Source of the DNA: Setaria digitata
Lineage: Eukaryota > Nematoda > Chromadorea > Rhabditida > Setariidae
Length of the DNA: 64,000 nucleotides
Reading direction: 5' to 3'
NCBI GenBank assembly: GCA_003640385.1
Contig: RCAB01000141.1
Coordinates: 1 to 64,000, forward strand
Positions 23,568-37,800 of the stretch are shown piece after piece. Under the pieces are notes generated by a model. The model worked only from the letters and a program-made list of their open reading frames with translations. It searched no databases and was not told where the DNA came from. Made by a program: the position numbers and the translations under genes. Each line of letters opens with the position of its first letter. The first letter of the stretch is position 1.

Positions 23568-26500
23568 GTGAGCTACCGCCCATTTCACGTTATCGGTGCT
23601 GTCGTTGATGGGGATGCTTGTTGAAGGTGTGTGTGTGTGTCTTCATTCTGTCTCTTTGCTTTGTTCTCCCAAACTATAATTCCCTGAGAATATTTTCAGC
23701 GAAACTGCACGTTTCACGTATTTAGCGTATTTAACGTTCAGATAATATCATCATATTGTTTTATTTTATGGATATGCTTTTTGTCTGATTGACGTAAAGA
23801 AAAGAATAATACTTGAAAGGATTTTTATGAATAATACATAGGCTTTGTGTGATTTTGTTTGGCTGACGTAAACATAGGATAATAATACGTAAGGATTTTT
23901 CGAAGTACACGTAGACTTTTTATTTGATTGAAATATAGGATAATATGTAAAATTCTCAAGAAAAGATGAAAAGAAAAATACGATTTTTTTTTTTTTTTGT
24001 TAGAAATTATCCATTGATATATATTGGGTTAATCGAGACGGAAAATATTGATATTAAAGTTTTCCGGTTTATGTTAGTGAAATTTTCAAACCTTTCTCAG
24101 AAAATCATTCTAAGTTATTCTGGATATGCCTATGTACTTGGGTTATTTATTTATTCTTTTTTTTTTTTAAGTTGAAGTCATGCAGTTAAATAATTTTTTT
24201 TTTTATTAATTTTACTCATTTATTAGCACAATTTCGAAAATTTCTTATAGAAAAGAGAAATTCAGATTTTTAAATTACCGTGGAAAATTGGTATAATTGT
24301 ACTGTTATTTGGTTATCACAACTAGCTTTTAAATGATACTGATAAGATCTATAATTGCCATCCCTCTTTTCCTCATCCTTATCACACATCTGTACTTTGT
24401 TTATTTATACATTAACTCGTTGCATACATATAAATGACAGAATATTTACTTAATTATTTAATTATCATTGGTTTATTACATTATCGATTTTCCTCCTGGC
24501 CAATATTTTGCTTACTCGACCAAATATTATTTATCAAATGAGGAATGATTATCTTGTAAAAAATGATAGCATATTTTTGGAGGATAAATTGCCAAATTTT
24601 CTCTATATTTCAGATTATAAGGATTCATTATTAATTATAATTAGTTTGAATGACATTGACAGAAACAATTACGTTAATATTTTTGTCCAAACTTGGCATT
24701 TTATTCAACAGCAACGTTTCACAACAGATGTTTTCTAATTAACATACATTTTATTAATTAATGAAAGTAACATTTCATCAGTCTTTTATCTCTTGTTGTA
24801 TTGTGAATGGAAAGAAAAAAAAAAAAAAAAAAGAAAATACTTAATAATTTCAGGAAATTAAGCAGTTCTTATGGCTAGTTGTTGGAAGTAACGCCTGGCT
24901 ATATGGATTTCTCCTTCCATTCAATGATATTTTGAAAAAGGAAAATGCTGCAAAATTATCGCAAAATTTAGCAACTTATCAATCAGATTGTGCACATCCT
25001 CTAACAACAATCGTTGCTGTTGTATTTTGGCCTTACAATTATTTTATTGGACAAATTTCTTTTTTTTCTTTCTTTTTTTTTTTTTTCATTTTAAATCATT
25101 AAGCCTCAGGCAACTAGAGGCTCTTATGCAATCATCTGTGAATAGTCCGTTATTATTACCGCCTGTTGCAATTAATTTGGTACCATTCTCGGTTCATCTA
25201 CTCTTCACACTATGGTCTGTGGTCACTTCTAAAAAAGGTCTGTAATTTTAGTTTTGATTTTTCCTTTTTTTTGTTTTTTTATTACCATTTTCAAGCATTC
25301 GACAACAAAAGCGATATATTGCACATTTTGTTATTTATAAATATATTAAAACAAATTTTCTTAATGCAAATTTTTACATTTCCAAAATTTTATTACTGTA
25401 ATTGAAAATGATTTTATTTAAGCTATTATTTGTATTTCGAATTTATTTAAAAAAGAGGAAAAATTTCATTCTATTCAATTTTAAATGACCGATTTGTTGG
25501 TGCTGTAGTATGAGAATTCCCATTAATTGAGGAAATACATTGTTATTTGATGTCTTCTTTTGCTTCTTTTTAAATATCTTTCCTCAAAAAAAAAAAAAAA
25601 GAATAAAAAGAATTAAAGAAAAAAATAACCTAAAATAATTTGTACTTACCGGAAATTGTTCCTAATTATGAAAAGTTTTATTTCGTTTTTCCGAACATAA
25701 AAAGAAAGGAAAAAAAAGTGATTTGTCAATCAAAAGTAAAGGAAAAAAATCACTTAAATCTAAATGAGATTAATTTTTCCGTAAAAAAAAAAAAAAAAAA
25801 TTACAATTATCCAAATATTTTTGCTTCATGTCATATCAAAATAATTTAAAATAGCTTCGCTTTTTTTTTTCTTTTCCGAAGGTCCTTTTACATATTTTTA
25901 TGTGTTATCATCATTTAATGAAAAAATAAAAAAAGATTTTGATATCAAATGATTTTCTATTATCCTGAAATTGTATACCACTTTTTTTCCCTCCTTTTTA
26001 CAAAAATGAGTTAAATAATTATTTCTGCAAATTAAAAAGATATGCATGCAATTAAGCGATATATAAAATAATGTTTTTCTAATTTTGGCCATATTTATGT
26101 GTATTTGTGTGTCCATATGTGGTAAGTTTTAGACAAGAGATAAATTAATATTATTTTGAGTCATTGTTTGGTTAAATTTAAAAAAAAACAAATTATTAGA
26201 GCAAATAAAAGCATTCATTTTGATATTAAAAAGACATGATGTCGTGAGATTAAGATTTCTGGGAGAAAATATTAGCTTCTGATTATGATTGATTGATTGT
26301 ATAAATATATACATATATATATATATGTATGACTGAAGAAGGAAGATAAGATCTTCTGATTTTCCCAGAAGTTTTTAGGAATCCATATGGAATATCTCAG
26401 ATGCTATGCTAAAATGATAATTATTCGCTGTAAACATTTCTTTATTTTATTATAACTCTGTTAGAAATGGTTATCTTCCGATAAGTATTCTTTTAAATTT

Positions 26501-28626
26501 ATTTATTAATTATTTTTCATAGTGGAGAAAAAATAAACAAAAAAGAAAGATGAAGCGATATAATAAATATATTTGTTTTATGCTGCTTAATTTACGCAGT
26601 ATTTATATACTGGAGAATGTTTTTTTTTTCTATTTATATATATTTAAATAGAAGCAAAAAAAGACGATATATATATAAGTTTTGATTTTTAGGTATTTAA
26701 ATACCTTTTTTCTTTTTTTTAATTCTTAGCAAGGTTCATCAAGTAAGTGTTTTTAGTGAGTTTCAGTTTCTCATTTTTTTTTTTTTTTTTTCTCTCCCTC
26801 TCTCTCAAAAAATCATTTATCAAAAAATTGTTATCATTCTTAAAAGAAATAAGAATGAAAGTATTGATAATAATGAAAATGTGAATGAGAATTTTGATAA
26901 AAACGAAGAAAAAGAAAAAACGAAAAAGGAAGTTTTACTGTGAACCAATTATACAAAATTTTTGAATGTTTAACGATGAAAAGTGAAACTTTCGTATAAA
27001 TGTCGTTTTAATCGATTATGAAATAGAAATTTTATCCTTCGAATAATGAAACTTATAAATTTAATTATAAATTCTTGTTAGCAATGATAACAATTTACCG
27101 AGTCATTCTAGCTGTGGAGAGGCGAGACACTTTTCCATTTCTATTTTTCAAATGAAATTATATTGGAAATTTATAAGTCATTAAATAATAATGGAACATT
27201 TCGTTTCTTTTATTACCAAAAAGATAAGGGTGAAGTTAAAGCATTAGAAGCAGAGTATCAAAAAACAGAAGGAAATAGTATCAAATTATGAGTGACAGTG
27301 ATAAGAATGCTGATGACGAAATATGAATCAGGACAATAGAAGAGAGGAAAAAATAATGATAATTGTAATATTGTGGCAAGATAACGCTGATATCAGAGGT
27401 ACAGCTATGGATGGTGATAGTGGTAATAAGCAATATTAATTTGTTGATTAATTTATAAATGAGAAAAATGAACGAGATAAATAAGAGAATATGATATGTG
27501 CTCTTACTTGGTACATAAATAATGCATCTGTCCTAATTTGCTTACTAATGACAATAATAATTATCAGTTTTATTTCCATGCTGTGTAATAATAATCAATT
27601 TATCATTCTTTACCGAAAGGAAATTAGTTTGATGATAAATTGATTAACTTGGGCTACTAATATAAATATTTAATTATTTGCCTTAATTTATAGGTAAGTA
27701 ATCAAAATTTCTAATAAATGAAAATTCTCTCGAAACAATTGTCACTGAAACTTTCATCACAGGCCTCTAAGCTTAAATTTTTTAATTATTGGGTCTTTTC
27801 TCAGAATCAAGACTAGACTTCATGTATGAAAAAAAATCTTTTATAATTAATTTTTTAGTTTAGAAAAACAGATATTTTACAATTGCATAACTGTCACCTA
27901 TAATGATATGTTTTTGCATATCTCCTTCATTTTCCGCTTTATTTCCATGAAAAACTTCAATTCTTAATTAAAGTCAGTTGAAAAATATTTCTTAATTTAC
28001 ACTTTCAATCAAACTGTTTTACCAAATTAACTTCTAATTTCCATCCTTGTGGTTCGTTTTTATCGCAAAATAAATTTTTGCTATATATTTTTGTTTTTTT
28101 TTAAATAATGGATAAGAAACAAAATTTATAATTTTTTGTTTTCTAATTCGAAATTAAATGACTGATAAGTAATTAGTAGCAGATAATGATAGATAATAAC
28201 TAGTTTAATAGCATTAATCAATTTTTGGCATTTTTTTTTTCTCCTTTTTCGATTCAGTTATTCCATTTGATATATTTTTTATAATAAATGGTTTGCAGAT
28301 GTTTTTGATAGTACTAATTAGTTCCTTTCCTGAAACCAGTATTATAATACTATACTAACTTCGTCTTTTTTTTTTTTTTTTTTTATCCATTTCCCTTCCA
28401 TCTCTTTTTACCCTTCCCTTCTTTTGCCTCACTTTTTGGCCATTGAAACAAATTTATTTTACAATTCATTCAATCAAAAAATATAAGTTAATATTATTGG
28501 AAGGAATGAGCGAAGGAAATGAAGGACTAAAATCTATTGCTCCTTCTTTATGGATATTTTAGCAATTTTAGAATATCTATGCAATACTTAAAATAAAGTC
28601 TTTTTTCGGAAATTTTCAAATTTCTC

Positions 28627-28660
<34 letters not shown>

Positions 28661-30799
28661 NACTCAAAAAAAGAAAAAGAAAAACTGTACATTTTTTTTT
28701 TTCTTCTTCTATCATTTTCGTTCATTTAACCGGTTTATAATTCATTTAAAATTGCCTCAATATAATTGAGTATATTTAATTTCCATTAAAAAGAAAAAAG
28801 TATTAGACCTTAATCTAGCTTAACATTCTTCTTTCATTCTAAGTCTATCTATAATCCAATCATTTCTGCTGCCTGATAGGTGTGACAAATCAACTTCAAT
28901 CGTTAAAATTCCCAAACTGTTAAATAATTAATTGATAAAGTAAGTGGAGTGCAAATGAAGAAAAACGTTCCCTCCTGTTCAGTGATTCAATGATTATTTG
29001 TGATGTGACAAATTGAACAATGTAAAATGTAGCCGGAAAAAAAAAAAAAAAAAGAAAAAAGAAAAGAAAATTTTTGCAAATTTAATGGAAACAAAATTTT
29101 TCGCTATTCTTTTTCTTCCTTTCTTTCTTCCCTTTTTTTTTTCTTTTTTTTTTCATTGCATAGCAAATTTTTCTTCTTTTCATTTGACAAACATTTCCCG
29201 ATTAGTATGCATTTACATATTTATGGGCTTGTCCTAATTTTCAAACTTTTTTTTCTCTCTCTCTCTCCCTCTCTCTCCTTTCTCTTACTGTTATTGTTAT
29301 TGTTATAATAATAGTAATTATTGTTGTCATGCTGAGTTTTAAAGATTTTAAAGCAATCATGATGTGAAAATGATAATAATGAAGCATTTTTCATTTGCAC
29401 GTTTTTTTTTTTCTTTTTAACTTTGCTTTTATCATTTATTTTTATTTATTTAAAAATTTTTAGTTCATTTGAATTTGCGAAATTTATCCTATTGCCAATA
29501 ACATTATGACATCGAAATTAGACGAGGAAGAAGTATTGAAATTTTGATAAATTTCTTCCTAAAAAGAAGAAGAAAAAAAAAAGGCGAAAATTTTTACGAA
29601 TAATAAATTAAATTTAAGTGAACAAAAAGAAAAGGAAGAGAAGAAAAGCTGTAACAAATAGATAATTAGAAATAATCCAATTGAATTTGCACATGAACTA
29701 ATAGAGGAGCATTTCTGTAATATATGCATGAGAACTGAAATTGTTCAATCTTGAGAGTCTTGAATTATTAGTTAGACTAAGGCAAGATTGATTAGAATTG
29801 TAAGAAGCATTTCGAGAAGTTAAATGATTGAAACGATGAGATAATGTATTTGTCTCACCATTTGGTACCACTTTGAAAAGACAGAAACTTTCACACGTTT
29901 ACGGTAACAAATGATAATTGGAATAAAATGATTTAATTCCAAATTCAGTTATTGAAATTTATCAACAATGCCTAATTGTAATATCAGTTATTATCCAATT
30001 ATTTTCACTTTTCTTTTTTTTTTTTTACTTGAATTAAGTTTAGTTCCGTTTTTTTTTTTTTTTTTTTGTACATTTAAAGAAATACAAAAAATGCATTCAA
30101 TTTGATTTTTTTTTTTTAATATTTTAAATATCGTATTCATACATAAATCATTCGAAGTATTTTGTGTAAAATGTAATAATGCTTAGCAAATATTCCTTCA
30201 TTACTGTATTAGTATTAACCGATTCCACATTCATCATTATCATTTTATTAATTCATACCTATTTTTCAACCAATTATTTCTAAAATGACCTAATTTGGAA
30301 ATTAGTATTTGTATTGTTTACTCCATTATTTATGAATATTCGGTTACTAAAATCTGTCACATTTCTACTTAGAAGAGGGATAAAAAAAGTAAAATATAAA
30401 ATTGTTTCTTTTCTAAACTAATTTCATTCATTTCAAATATATCTTTAGAATTCTGTTCTATTTTCGTATGTGATAATTTGACCTGAAAACTAAACTACAA
30501 CATATAACTGATTATTTATTGCCTTCTAATAATTGTAATTATTATTAAATTACTAAATTTAAAATTATTATGTATATATATTGCATATTGATTATCAATT
30601 TTCATATCACATCAACCATTATTCATTACTCATTATTTTGTCTCATTCTTTCACAATGGAAAGAAGGTTTTAATATGGAATTGAAATAATTTAATCAGTT
30701 GTAAGCAAAATCACTCCTTCATTTTTTTTTTCATCAGTTCTTATCATTATCAGTGTGATATGTTTGATTAATTTATTTGCACAAATTTTTTTCTTCCAG
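23568..30799. other. Probable large 5' intron of vab-1; no gene seen
   Basis: AT-rich sequence with no supportable exon. It holds three diverged ~70-bp units carrying TGACGTAA or a decayed form (23776-23960), (TG)n at 23626-23640, homopolymers, a short AGGTATTTAAATACCT palindrome near 26691, and a poly-T run ending in an N at 28661. Whether it is intron or intergenic depends on the proposed upstream exons. Confidence 0.45.
23776..23960. repeat. Three diverged ~70-bp tandem units with TGACGTAA
   Basis: Each unit runs approximately: a T-rich start with a TTTGATTG-like segment, TGACGTAA (a decayed TTGAAATA in the third), a (C)ATAGGATAATA segment, then GGATTTTT and a TAGACTTT/TAGGCTTT end. TGACGTAA is intact in the first two. 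Confidence 0.5.
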
Positions 30800-33700
30800 T
30801 TATTCTGCTTGATACATCGAATTCAACAACCGAGTTACGTTGGCAAACCCATTCAAATATGGAAGATGATGAAATTGGGGTAAGTAAGTTTGGATTCTTA
30901 TTTATTTATCGAATTCATTTAATTATATTCCATATTTTCGACAATTTTTTTTTCTCTTTTTCTCAAAGAAAACAAACAGAAATAACAGCAACTTTTCATA
31001 AACATTTCATCATAAAACAGAAAATAACAAAAATAATTTTTTTTTTTTTCAATTTTTCCATTCTTTTATTATTGTTCTTTTTTTTCGAAATATTCAAAAA
31101 TTTTAAAAATGTTACAACAGTGCATTGTGGTGCTATGTGTGTACATACAATAACGTTGCATCCTTATCACAGTGAAGAATCCATTTAATGGGTCAATTAA
31201 CCTTGATGTTTATTGTAGCATCATTATATGTTATTGTAGTAGTAATGGTAGTAGGATGGTACAGTGTATTATCTCCTCTAACAATAAATAACTATTTTTT
31301 GTTTTCTATGTTAGAATGTAAAAATTAATGAGATGAGATGAGATTGAAGTCAGTGAGAGACATAAAAAAAAAAAATTTTTTTTTTTTTGTTTCGTATCCA
31401 CACCAAATAAAATATTGATGATTAGTAGTGGTGGTACTTTAAAAATCACCACAGGAAATGAGTTTTGAAAATTTTCGCAAATGAGCAAGGGAAAGAGAAG
31501 AAAAGGTGGAATGAAATTTTGGATTATAAGGTCAAGGGAAATGATGCAAACTTCAAGTACCTTTTATAAAATATTCTCTAAAGTGGATGGAATGGACACT
31601 TTGTCGATTTTATTGAATGAAGTGGCTACCGACTATAAATGAGCAATCAAATATTTTTACCATTGTCAATTATTTAAGTAATGAAGTGAAATATTAAATG
31701 AATTCCTGATGTCAATAAATTGACAATGGAAAAGCATGAAGAAATGGCTAAAATTAATTAAAATATCGTAATTTTTGAAGTTTTAAAAGAATGAAAAAAG
31801 AAACAGATTAAATTTTTATAATTTTATATAAACAGTTCCTTTTTTTTTTTTTTTTTTCTAATAATTCGAGCATTTTTTTTATTGAATAAATTTATGTATT
31901 GCTCAATTTTATGTGCTGTAGCAGAAGAGAAGCTTAAGATTTTAATCTTTTATTAAACAGAAGAAAAAAAGCTTGCAATTTTTATTAATATCAACAATTC
32001 ATTGATTTAAAATTTAATAAGACTCATTCAACATAACATCTTAATGTGGTTAAACACAGATTTGATAGGCAAATAAATTTCGTTTTAAATTTTCAACGAA
32101 AAAAAAAAACTACGCTTTTAATTTTGCTTTTGAATATATCATAGCCTAAAAAAAAAAATGAAAGTTTTTGATAATGATGAATTATTTTAAAATATTGCAT
32201 CCTGTAAACAGTGTCATTTTGCTGACAATAAGTATGCTAAATCTAATATCATTTAGTTATCAAATCAGCAAGCCTCATTGATCTATTAAAATGGTAATTA
32301 TCATATCAGCAATCTGTACTTGTCAATCTATTAGAATATTTTACTCTAGGCTGCTAACTAACTAACTATTCAAATCAACACGCAATATCCGTTGGAATGA
32401 CCCAGTACCTGTTGTCCATTGCAAGGTCATCTCTATCCGAAATGTTAAATAAATAGACAAATGAATAAAGCAAATAGATGATTTCTGAATTTACATATAA
32501 ATAATCTAAATGAAAATCTAAAATTTATACATAAAATAAAATTATTAATTAAAAAAAAAATTTTTTTTAGGAACTGAAAATGAAGAAAAAAAATATACTT
32601 AAAAAGGTATATTTGTAACGAAAAAGAACGAAAAAACATAATTAATATAAAGTATAATTTTTATAAACCATAAGTAAATTACAATAAAAAGTAATTTTTC
32701 TTTTATTAAATTCTTTTCTTTTAATTTAATTTGTTTCTTGTTTTTCGTATTATTTATTTGTTGTTGTTTTTTTTTTTTTTTTTTTTTGTTTCTTTTTTGT
32801 TTTGTTTGGTTACAAAGAATGAAATTTGCGAAATAATAAATGGTTGATGGGAGATAGTAAGATGTGAAAATGGCAAAAGATTTCTTCTTTTGTATTTGAG
32901 GGTGCTTATTAGTAATGAATGAATAGCTTGGCACAGCTATTAGAACGGGAAAATATCACACACACACACCTGTATGGAACACACCTGTACAATCAATTAA
33001 TAGTCTTTTACATGGCTAGTTTTTACTCTTTTCGCTAAGTGTGAAGGACAATGGAAGGGAAAAAAAAAATTCGGAGATTTATCAAATATAAATTTTGAAA
33101 GTTGAAAAATCTAGAGGCAAAAAAGAAAATTAAAATTTAAAAAAAAAAAAAAAAGAAAGAAAAAGAAAAGAAATTCACAGTACAAGCGAAAGAGAAGAAG
33201 AAGAAGAATGATGTTAGAGAGAAAATTAAAAAAAATTTTTATAAATCACAGATGCGAGAGTTTTTTTTTCGTTTTTTTTTTTAAATCTCAGTACTGATTA
33301 TGAGAATGAAAGATGCTGTTAATCTTTAAGACCACATCATTTAAATGTTACTTAAAATTTATATACTGCTAATCTTTGCTAATCTGAGAAGGTAAAAAAA
33401 TTTAATTAAATTTTAATAAATTTATAATTGATGAAAATAATTTTATTATACTGGTAATTTTCAGTGGCTAGAAGAGACATATCGTGGACCGGAAGGTCTC
33501 GATAATCGACGAGCTTATGTGGTTTGTAACGTTGATCAGCCAAATGTTGACAATTGGTTACGAACACCAAAAATTAATGTCAAAGGAGCAAATCGTTTAC
33601 ATGTTGAAGTCTGTTAATTATAAATAGTCATTTCATCTTTTTTTTTTTTTTTTTTCAAATTTTAAATTTCTAATTTTCATATCGAAAATCTATGAGAAAG

Positions 33701-34891
33701 AAGAAAATAAATTTTTTACTAATATATTTTGTTGATTTTTTTTCTTTTTTTTCGTTCATTATTGTTATTTTTTCAAATTTTTTATATTCATTTTCTAATT
33801 TTCACTCACTCCCAATAATACTATCAAAATTGTTTGCTGCTTTTGAAAGTATTTCCACCTGCAATATCATATTCTATTTTTATTTTAATAAATCAAATTT
33901 CAAAATTCTTATGCAATAATTTACTCTACATTTCTCGTCTGGTCTTTTTTTTTCGTGCCTACTAAATTATTTTATAATTTTTAGAAATTAAAAGAAAGAA
34001 TGAATGATACGTTGAAATTTCATACAATGAGTCAACTTCTTAGTTTAGCTAATTAAAAAAAAAAAAAACCAAGGATTTTTGATCTTTTTGAAATTATTTC
34101 AATTGTAGCATGTCTAACAGTGGAAGAAGAAGGCATACATCTAAGAGAATGAATGATTAATGTTTAATTACATTTTATCCAAGCGCCTATTAGATATTTT
34201 CTGAGTATTTATTAAAATAATTCTTCCACCCTTTTTTTTTTTTTTTTTTTCCCCCCCCCCCTCCCTTCCTTCTAAATTAATTGTATTAATAATAATTTCT
34301 TGAAATATTTCATTTGTTTCGCTGTTTTTAGGTGACCTTTACGATGCGTGATTGTAGTGAATTCCCGGGAAATGCTCGTTCTTGCAAGGAAACATTTCGT
34401 TTATATGCTGTTCAATTAATGAATAATGAGCAGTATCAAAATGCTTGGGATTCTGATTACTGGTAAAAAAAAAAAAAAAAAAAAAAGAAAATAAAACTAA
34501 AAATTTGTTTTATTTTTTCGAATTTTTTGAAAATTTTTAACTTTTTAATTAACATTTTCACAATTATTCTCTTTTTTTTTCTTCTTTTTTTTAAAGGAGC
34601 TTTTTGCTCAAATTTTCATTTTCATACATTTTCATATATACTTTTTTTTTTAAAATTGCTCGAAATGTTTACTCCTCATTACAAACCGGATTTTCGCTCC
34701 GATAAATTTTATTCCTGATAATTTTCAGGGATTTGATAGATCGAATAACGGCTGATACAGGACGACATTCGAAACACGATCCAACAACTGCTGCTGTAAA
34801 TCAAGAAGTTCGCAGCTATACGGTTACTAAAGATGCTGTATATTTTGCGTTTCGAGATTCGGGTGCCTGTATATCAATACTGAATGTTAAG
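30800..34891 (+). other. vab-1: vab-1 exons for the ephrin-binding domain
   Basis: Four exons (30800-30879, 33465-33608, 34332-34462, 34729-34891). Family hallmarks seen: [15 protein letters not shown] at the start, YVVCNV followed by NWLRT, the [13 protein letters not shown] strand with its conserved Cys, and the C-terminal [16 protein letters not shown]. These match the beta-sandwich ephrin-binding domain of Eph receptors in order and spacing. Intron 1 is 2.6 kb. A T19C11 tract lies in intron 2 (34232-34261). Confidence 0.93.
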
Positions 34892-37800
34892 GTACTGGAA
34901 TTTAAAAAGCTATAAAATTTGGAATAAATTTTTACAATTTTTTCAAATTTTTATTTTAAAACATTGTTAAATTAAAGAATAGATATTTGTTTTTCTTGTA
35001 ATTAATTAAGCATTGTTTGGGCATCATTTTGCTCTTAGTTATAATGAAATTTAATTAAGTTAGCCTGATTTGCATAGGAAAAGTACTACTAGAAGAATAT
35101 TTTGAAATTGCACTTCTTTTCGTTTCGAATTTAAAATAACAGTTTTTCCTTTGAAAAATTTAAAAATGTTTTCCATAGTCAATTATAATCTTAATGACAA
35201 TAATTGATGGATAATAAGTCTATCGTGATCCTAATTAGTTCGTCTTATGACTTTTTATTCACATTTAGGTATTATCCTAAATTCCTCATCTGACCTTTTA
35301 TTTACTTTTCGGCATTACTTTAAGCTTCTTTTATGACCTCTTGTTTACATTTCGGTATTACTTTTGAAATGGTCTAAATATTTGGAAGAAATATTCTAAA
35401 TAATAAGGCAGGACAGATGTGATATTGAATGAATTCTTATTGGAAAAGTGATCAAATCAGAAATGATATTGAAAAGGTATGGAAGAGAGATTGAACAGTG
35501 AAAGTGTTCAGAGGGGAAATTTTTCTCTCTTTGAAGTGTGATTTTGGGAAGGGTAAATGACCCTCCCAGAACGGTCGAAATTACCCATAAAATGAGTAAT
35601 TTCGATTATTTTATGATGATATCACTGTTCAACTGCTGAAAGGTCATAGTTCCACGGGTAGCGCGAATTAGGGTAACCCTAAACAGAAGCATAAAATCAT
35701 CGTTACAAACTTGTCAATTTTCAAAATTACTTACTTTTATTTCTCGTTGAATTCGCAAATTTACAAAATATTTTATTTTACTAAAAGTGAAAGCAATTTT
35801 AATTTTCAAAAAAAAAAATTACGAAAATATGCGGCCATAAAAAAAAAGAAAGAAGACGAAAAGAAAAAGTGAAAGTGGAATTTCCTTGACAAACATTCGC
35901 CTTTTTAAGTTTAAATTTAAAGAATTAATGTCTAAAATATCAAATTATCTAATCTCTAAGGGATCGAATATTCAAATTATTTTTGTTATGTTGTTTATTT
36001 ATTTAGAAAATTTTCACGAGTAATATTTCAATACTTTAAAAATTTCATTTTATATAAAAATTTAAGGAGAAGATGGGAATTCCTTCAAACAATCTTTTGG
36101 AAATATAATAATTCGTTTACTGAATTGAACTGCAAAGTACTTAATTATAAATTTGCATGAATTCAAAGCATTCGTTTGCCTTAAAGTGGTTCATTTTTAA
36201 ATTATTAATAATAAAAATACGAGTGCGTAATTTCGTGCCACCAAATAAGTAACATAAATTGGCAAGAAATAATTTTACTTTGGAAATTTTTATTTGAGCC
36301 GTAATTTTAAGTGAGTAATAATAACAATAGTTAAAAATAATAACAATAGTCTTAAAACGGAATAAATCGAAATGAATTGAAAGGAAGATGGTTGTGGGAT
36401 GTAATTTTCTAAAGATTCAATCATCAGATATCGTTGGAACAGAGATCCCTTGTTTATAAATTAAATTTAATTAACATTAGATGAGAAATGGATGAAAATG
36501 AGGGAGCTAATGCTACTGTTCACATCATGGTGAGAATGTTATAACACATTTTTATAATTCAAATGAAATTTTACTTTTGAAAATTTGAACAAATTATATC
36601 TTGTAATTTGAGTTCTTTTTTTTTTTTTTTTTTTTTGGGGGGGGGGGGGGGGGAATCCTGTCAAACTTAAAAATCAGTTGATATCAAAAAGNCCGTTTTA
36701 TAAATTGTTAAATAGTATTATTTGATTTGTATTTTACATTTGGTATTTTCTAATATCAGCAGATTTTTTGTGTTTTCACTGATAAAGCAAGCAGTCATTT
36801 GATAACACAGGAATGAATTCGTCGAGGATAAAAACGAAGACTCTTATTTACTACCAAGTGTAGTTCTTTGCTTGCTAAAATGCTTAGAAACAGCTCTTTC
36901 ATTGATGAAATGCTTGGAAACAATGTGCCAATTCTTTGTATGGCTAATATTTTTAAAGAAATAGACTTCTTAGGAACGATATTATTAACATAGAATTCTT
37001 TTAAAATGCACATAAGGAATTTGGAATTTATCAAAGAAAAATAATCAAATTCAAGTGGAGCTTAGCAATACTTGATTTTTTTGAAGAATATTTGAAAATT
37101 TTTTGATTATTTTCAAGAAATTGAAAATGCTGGTGTTATTATTAAAAATTTTTTCTCGTTGAAAAATTTTTATAAAACCACCAAGCACACTATTATTTGG
37201 ATAACCGGACTGGCACAATTTTATTATGTACCATTTTCTTGGCTCTTTTTTTTTTTATTACTAATTTCTATTATTCATTAAAGCAACGGAACAACAAATT
37301 TGGACTTGTTTTTTTCTTTTTAAATTAGATTAGAAAAGATAATACATATACCTTTTGGTTACCAAGAGGTCGCCAAGGTTAGTCTATTCGTGGTATTTTG
37401 TTGATATTGATAGAATCTTAGTCGGAATCCTAAAATTAGACCTTGCCAGGAATGGGAAAATTATCGTAATTAAAACTAATTAATTGAAAAGACGAAATGG
37501 CAAAAAAATGTTAGAAATAGTCATTCAGCATACTTCTTCTTTTACTTTTTAATTAAAATAGCTATTAATTATCCAGTGATTTATCAATTATAATTTATTA
37601 TTTGGTCAGACAACAACTGCCGTACCTTTTCTCTTCTTTTCATTTATTCTACTAACCATATAATTTTGAGGTAGGATTTTTTTCTTTTTTTTTTTTTAAA
37701 AATAAAAAATAATTCAATGCTCACATTATCACAGTTTTTAGTAATTTTTAAAATTTTCAAAATTTTTTTCTTTTTTTTTTTAAATTATCAATTTTTTTTT

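Larger units (their letters stand above)
22270..23920. promoter_or_regulatory. ACGT-rich, relatively GC-rich island at the presumed vab-1 5' end
   Basis: I count about 18 ACGT tetramers in ~1.65 kb, against about 4 expected at this base composition. They include a run of five at 22674-22706 (TTCACGTTTCACGTTCACGTT and on), TACGTACGTG near 22363, CACGTG at 22391 and two TGACGTAA near 23793 and 23863. ACGT is the core of bZIP (TGACGT) and some bHLH (CACGTG) sites. A CCGCCCCC box lies at about 23547. It probably marks a promoter or first-exon region of the Eph receptor gene. Confidence 0.35.

Noticed and set aside
30859..31188. 109-codon plus-strand frame starting in the first vab-1 exon
   Set aside because: It reads the exon's own frame through the donor into intron; the exon ends at 30879 where GTAAGT begins and the next exon resumes the domain.
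32599..32934. 111-codon minus-strand frame rich in Lys, Asn and Gln
   Set aside because: Its length comes from an A-rich homopolymer; no splice or domain support, and it lies in a vab-1 intron.
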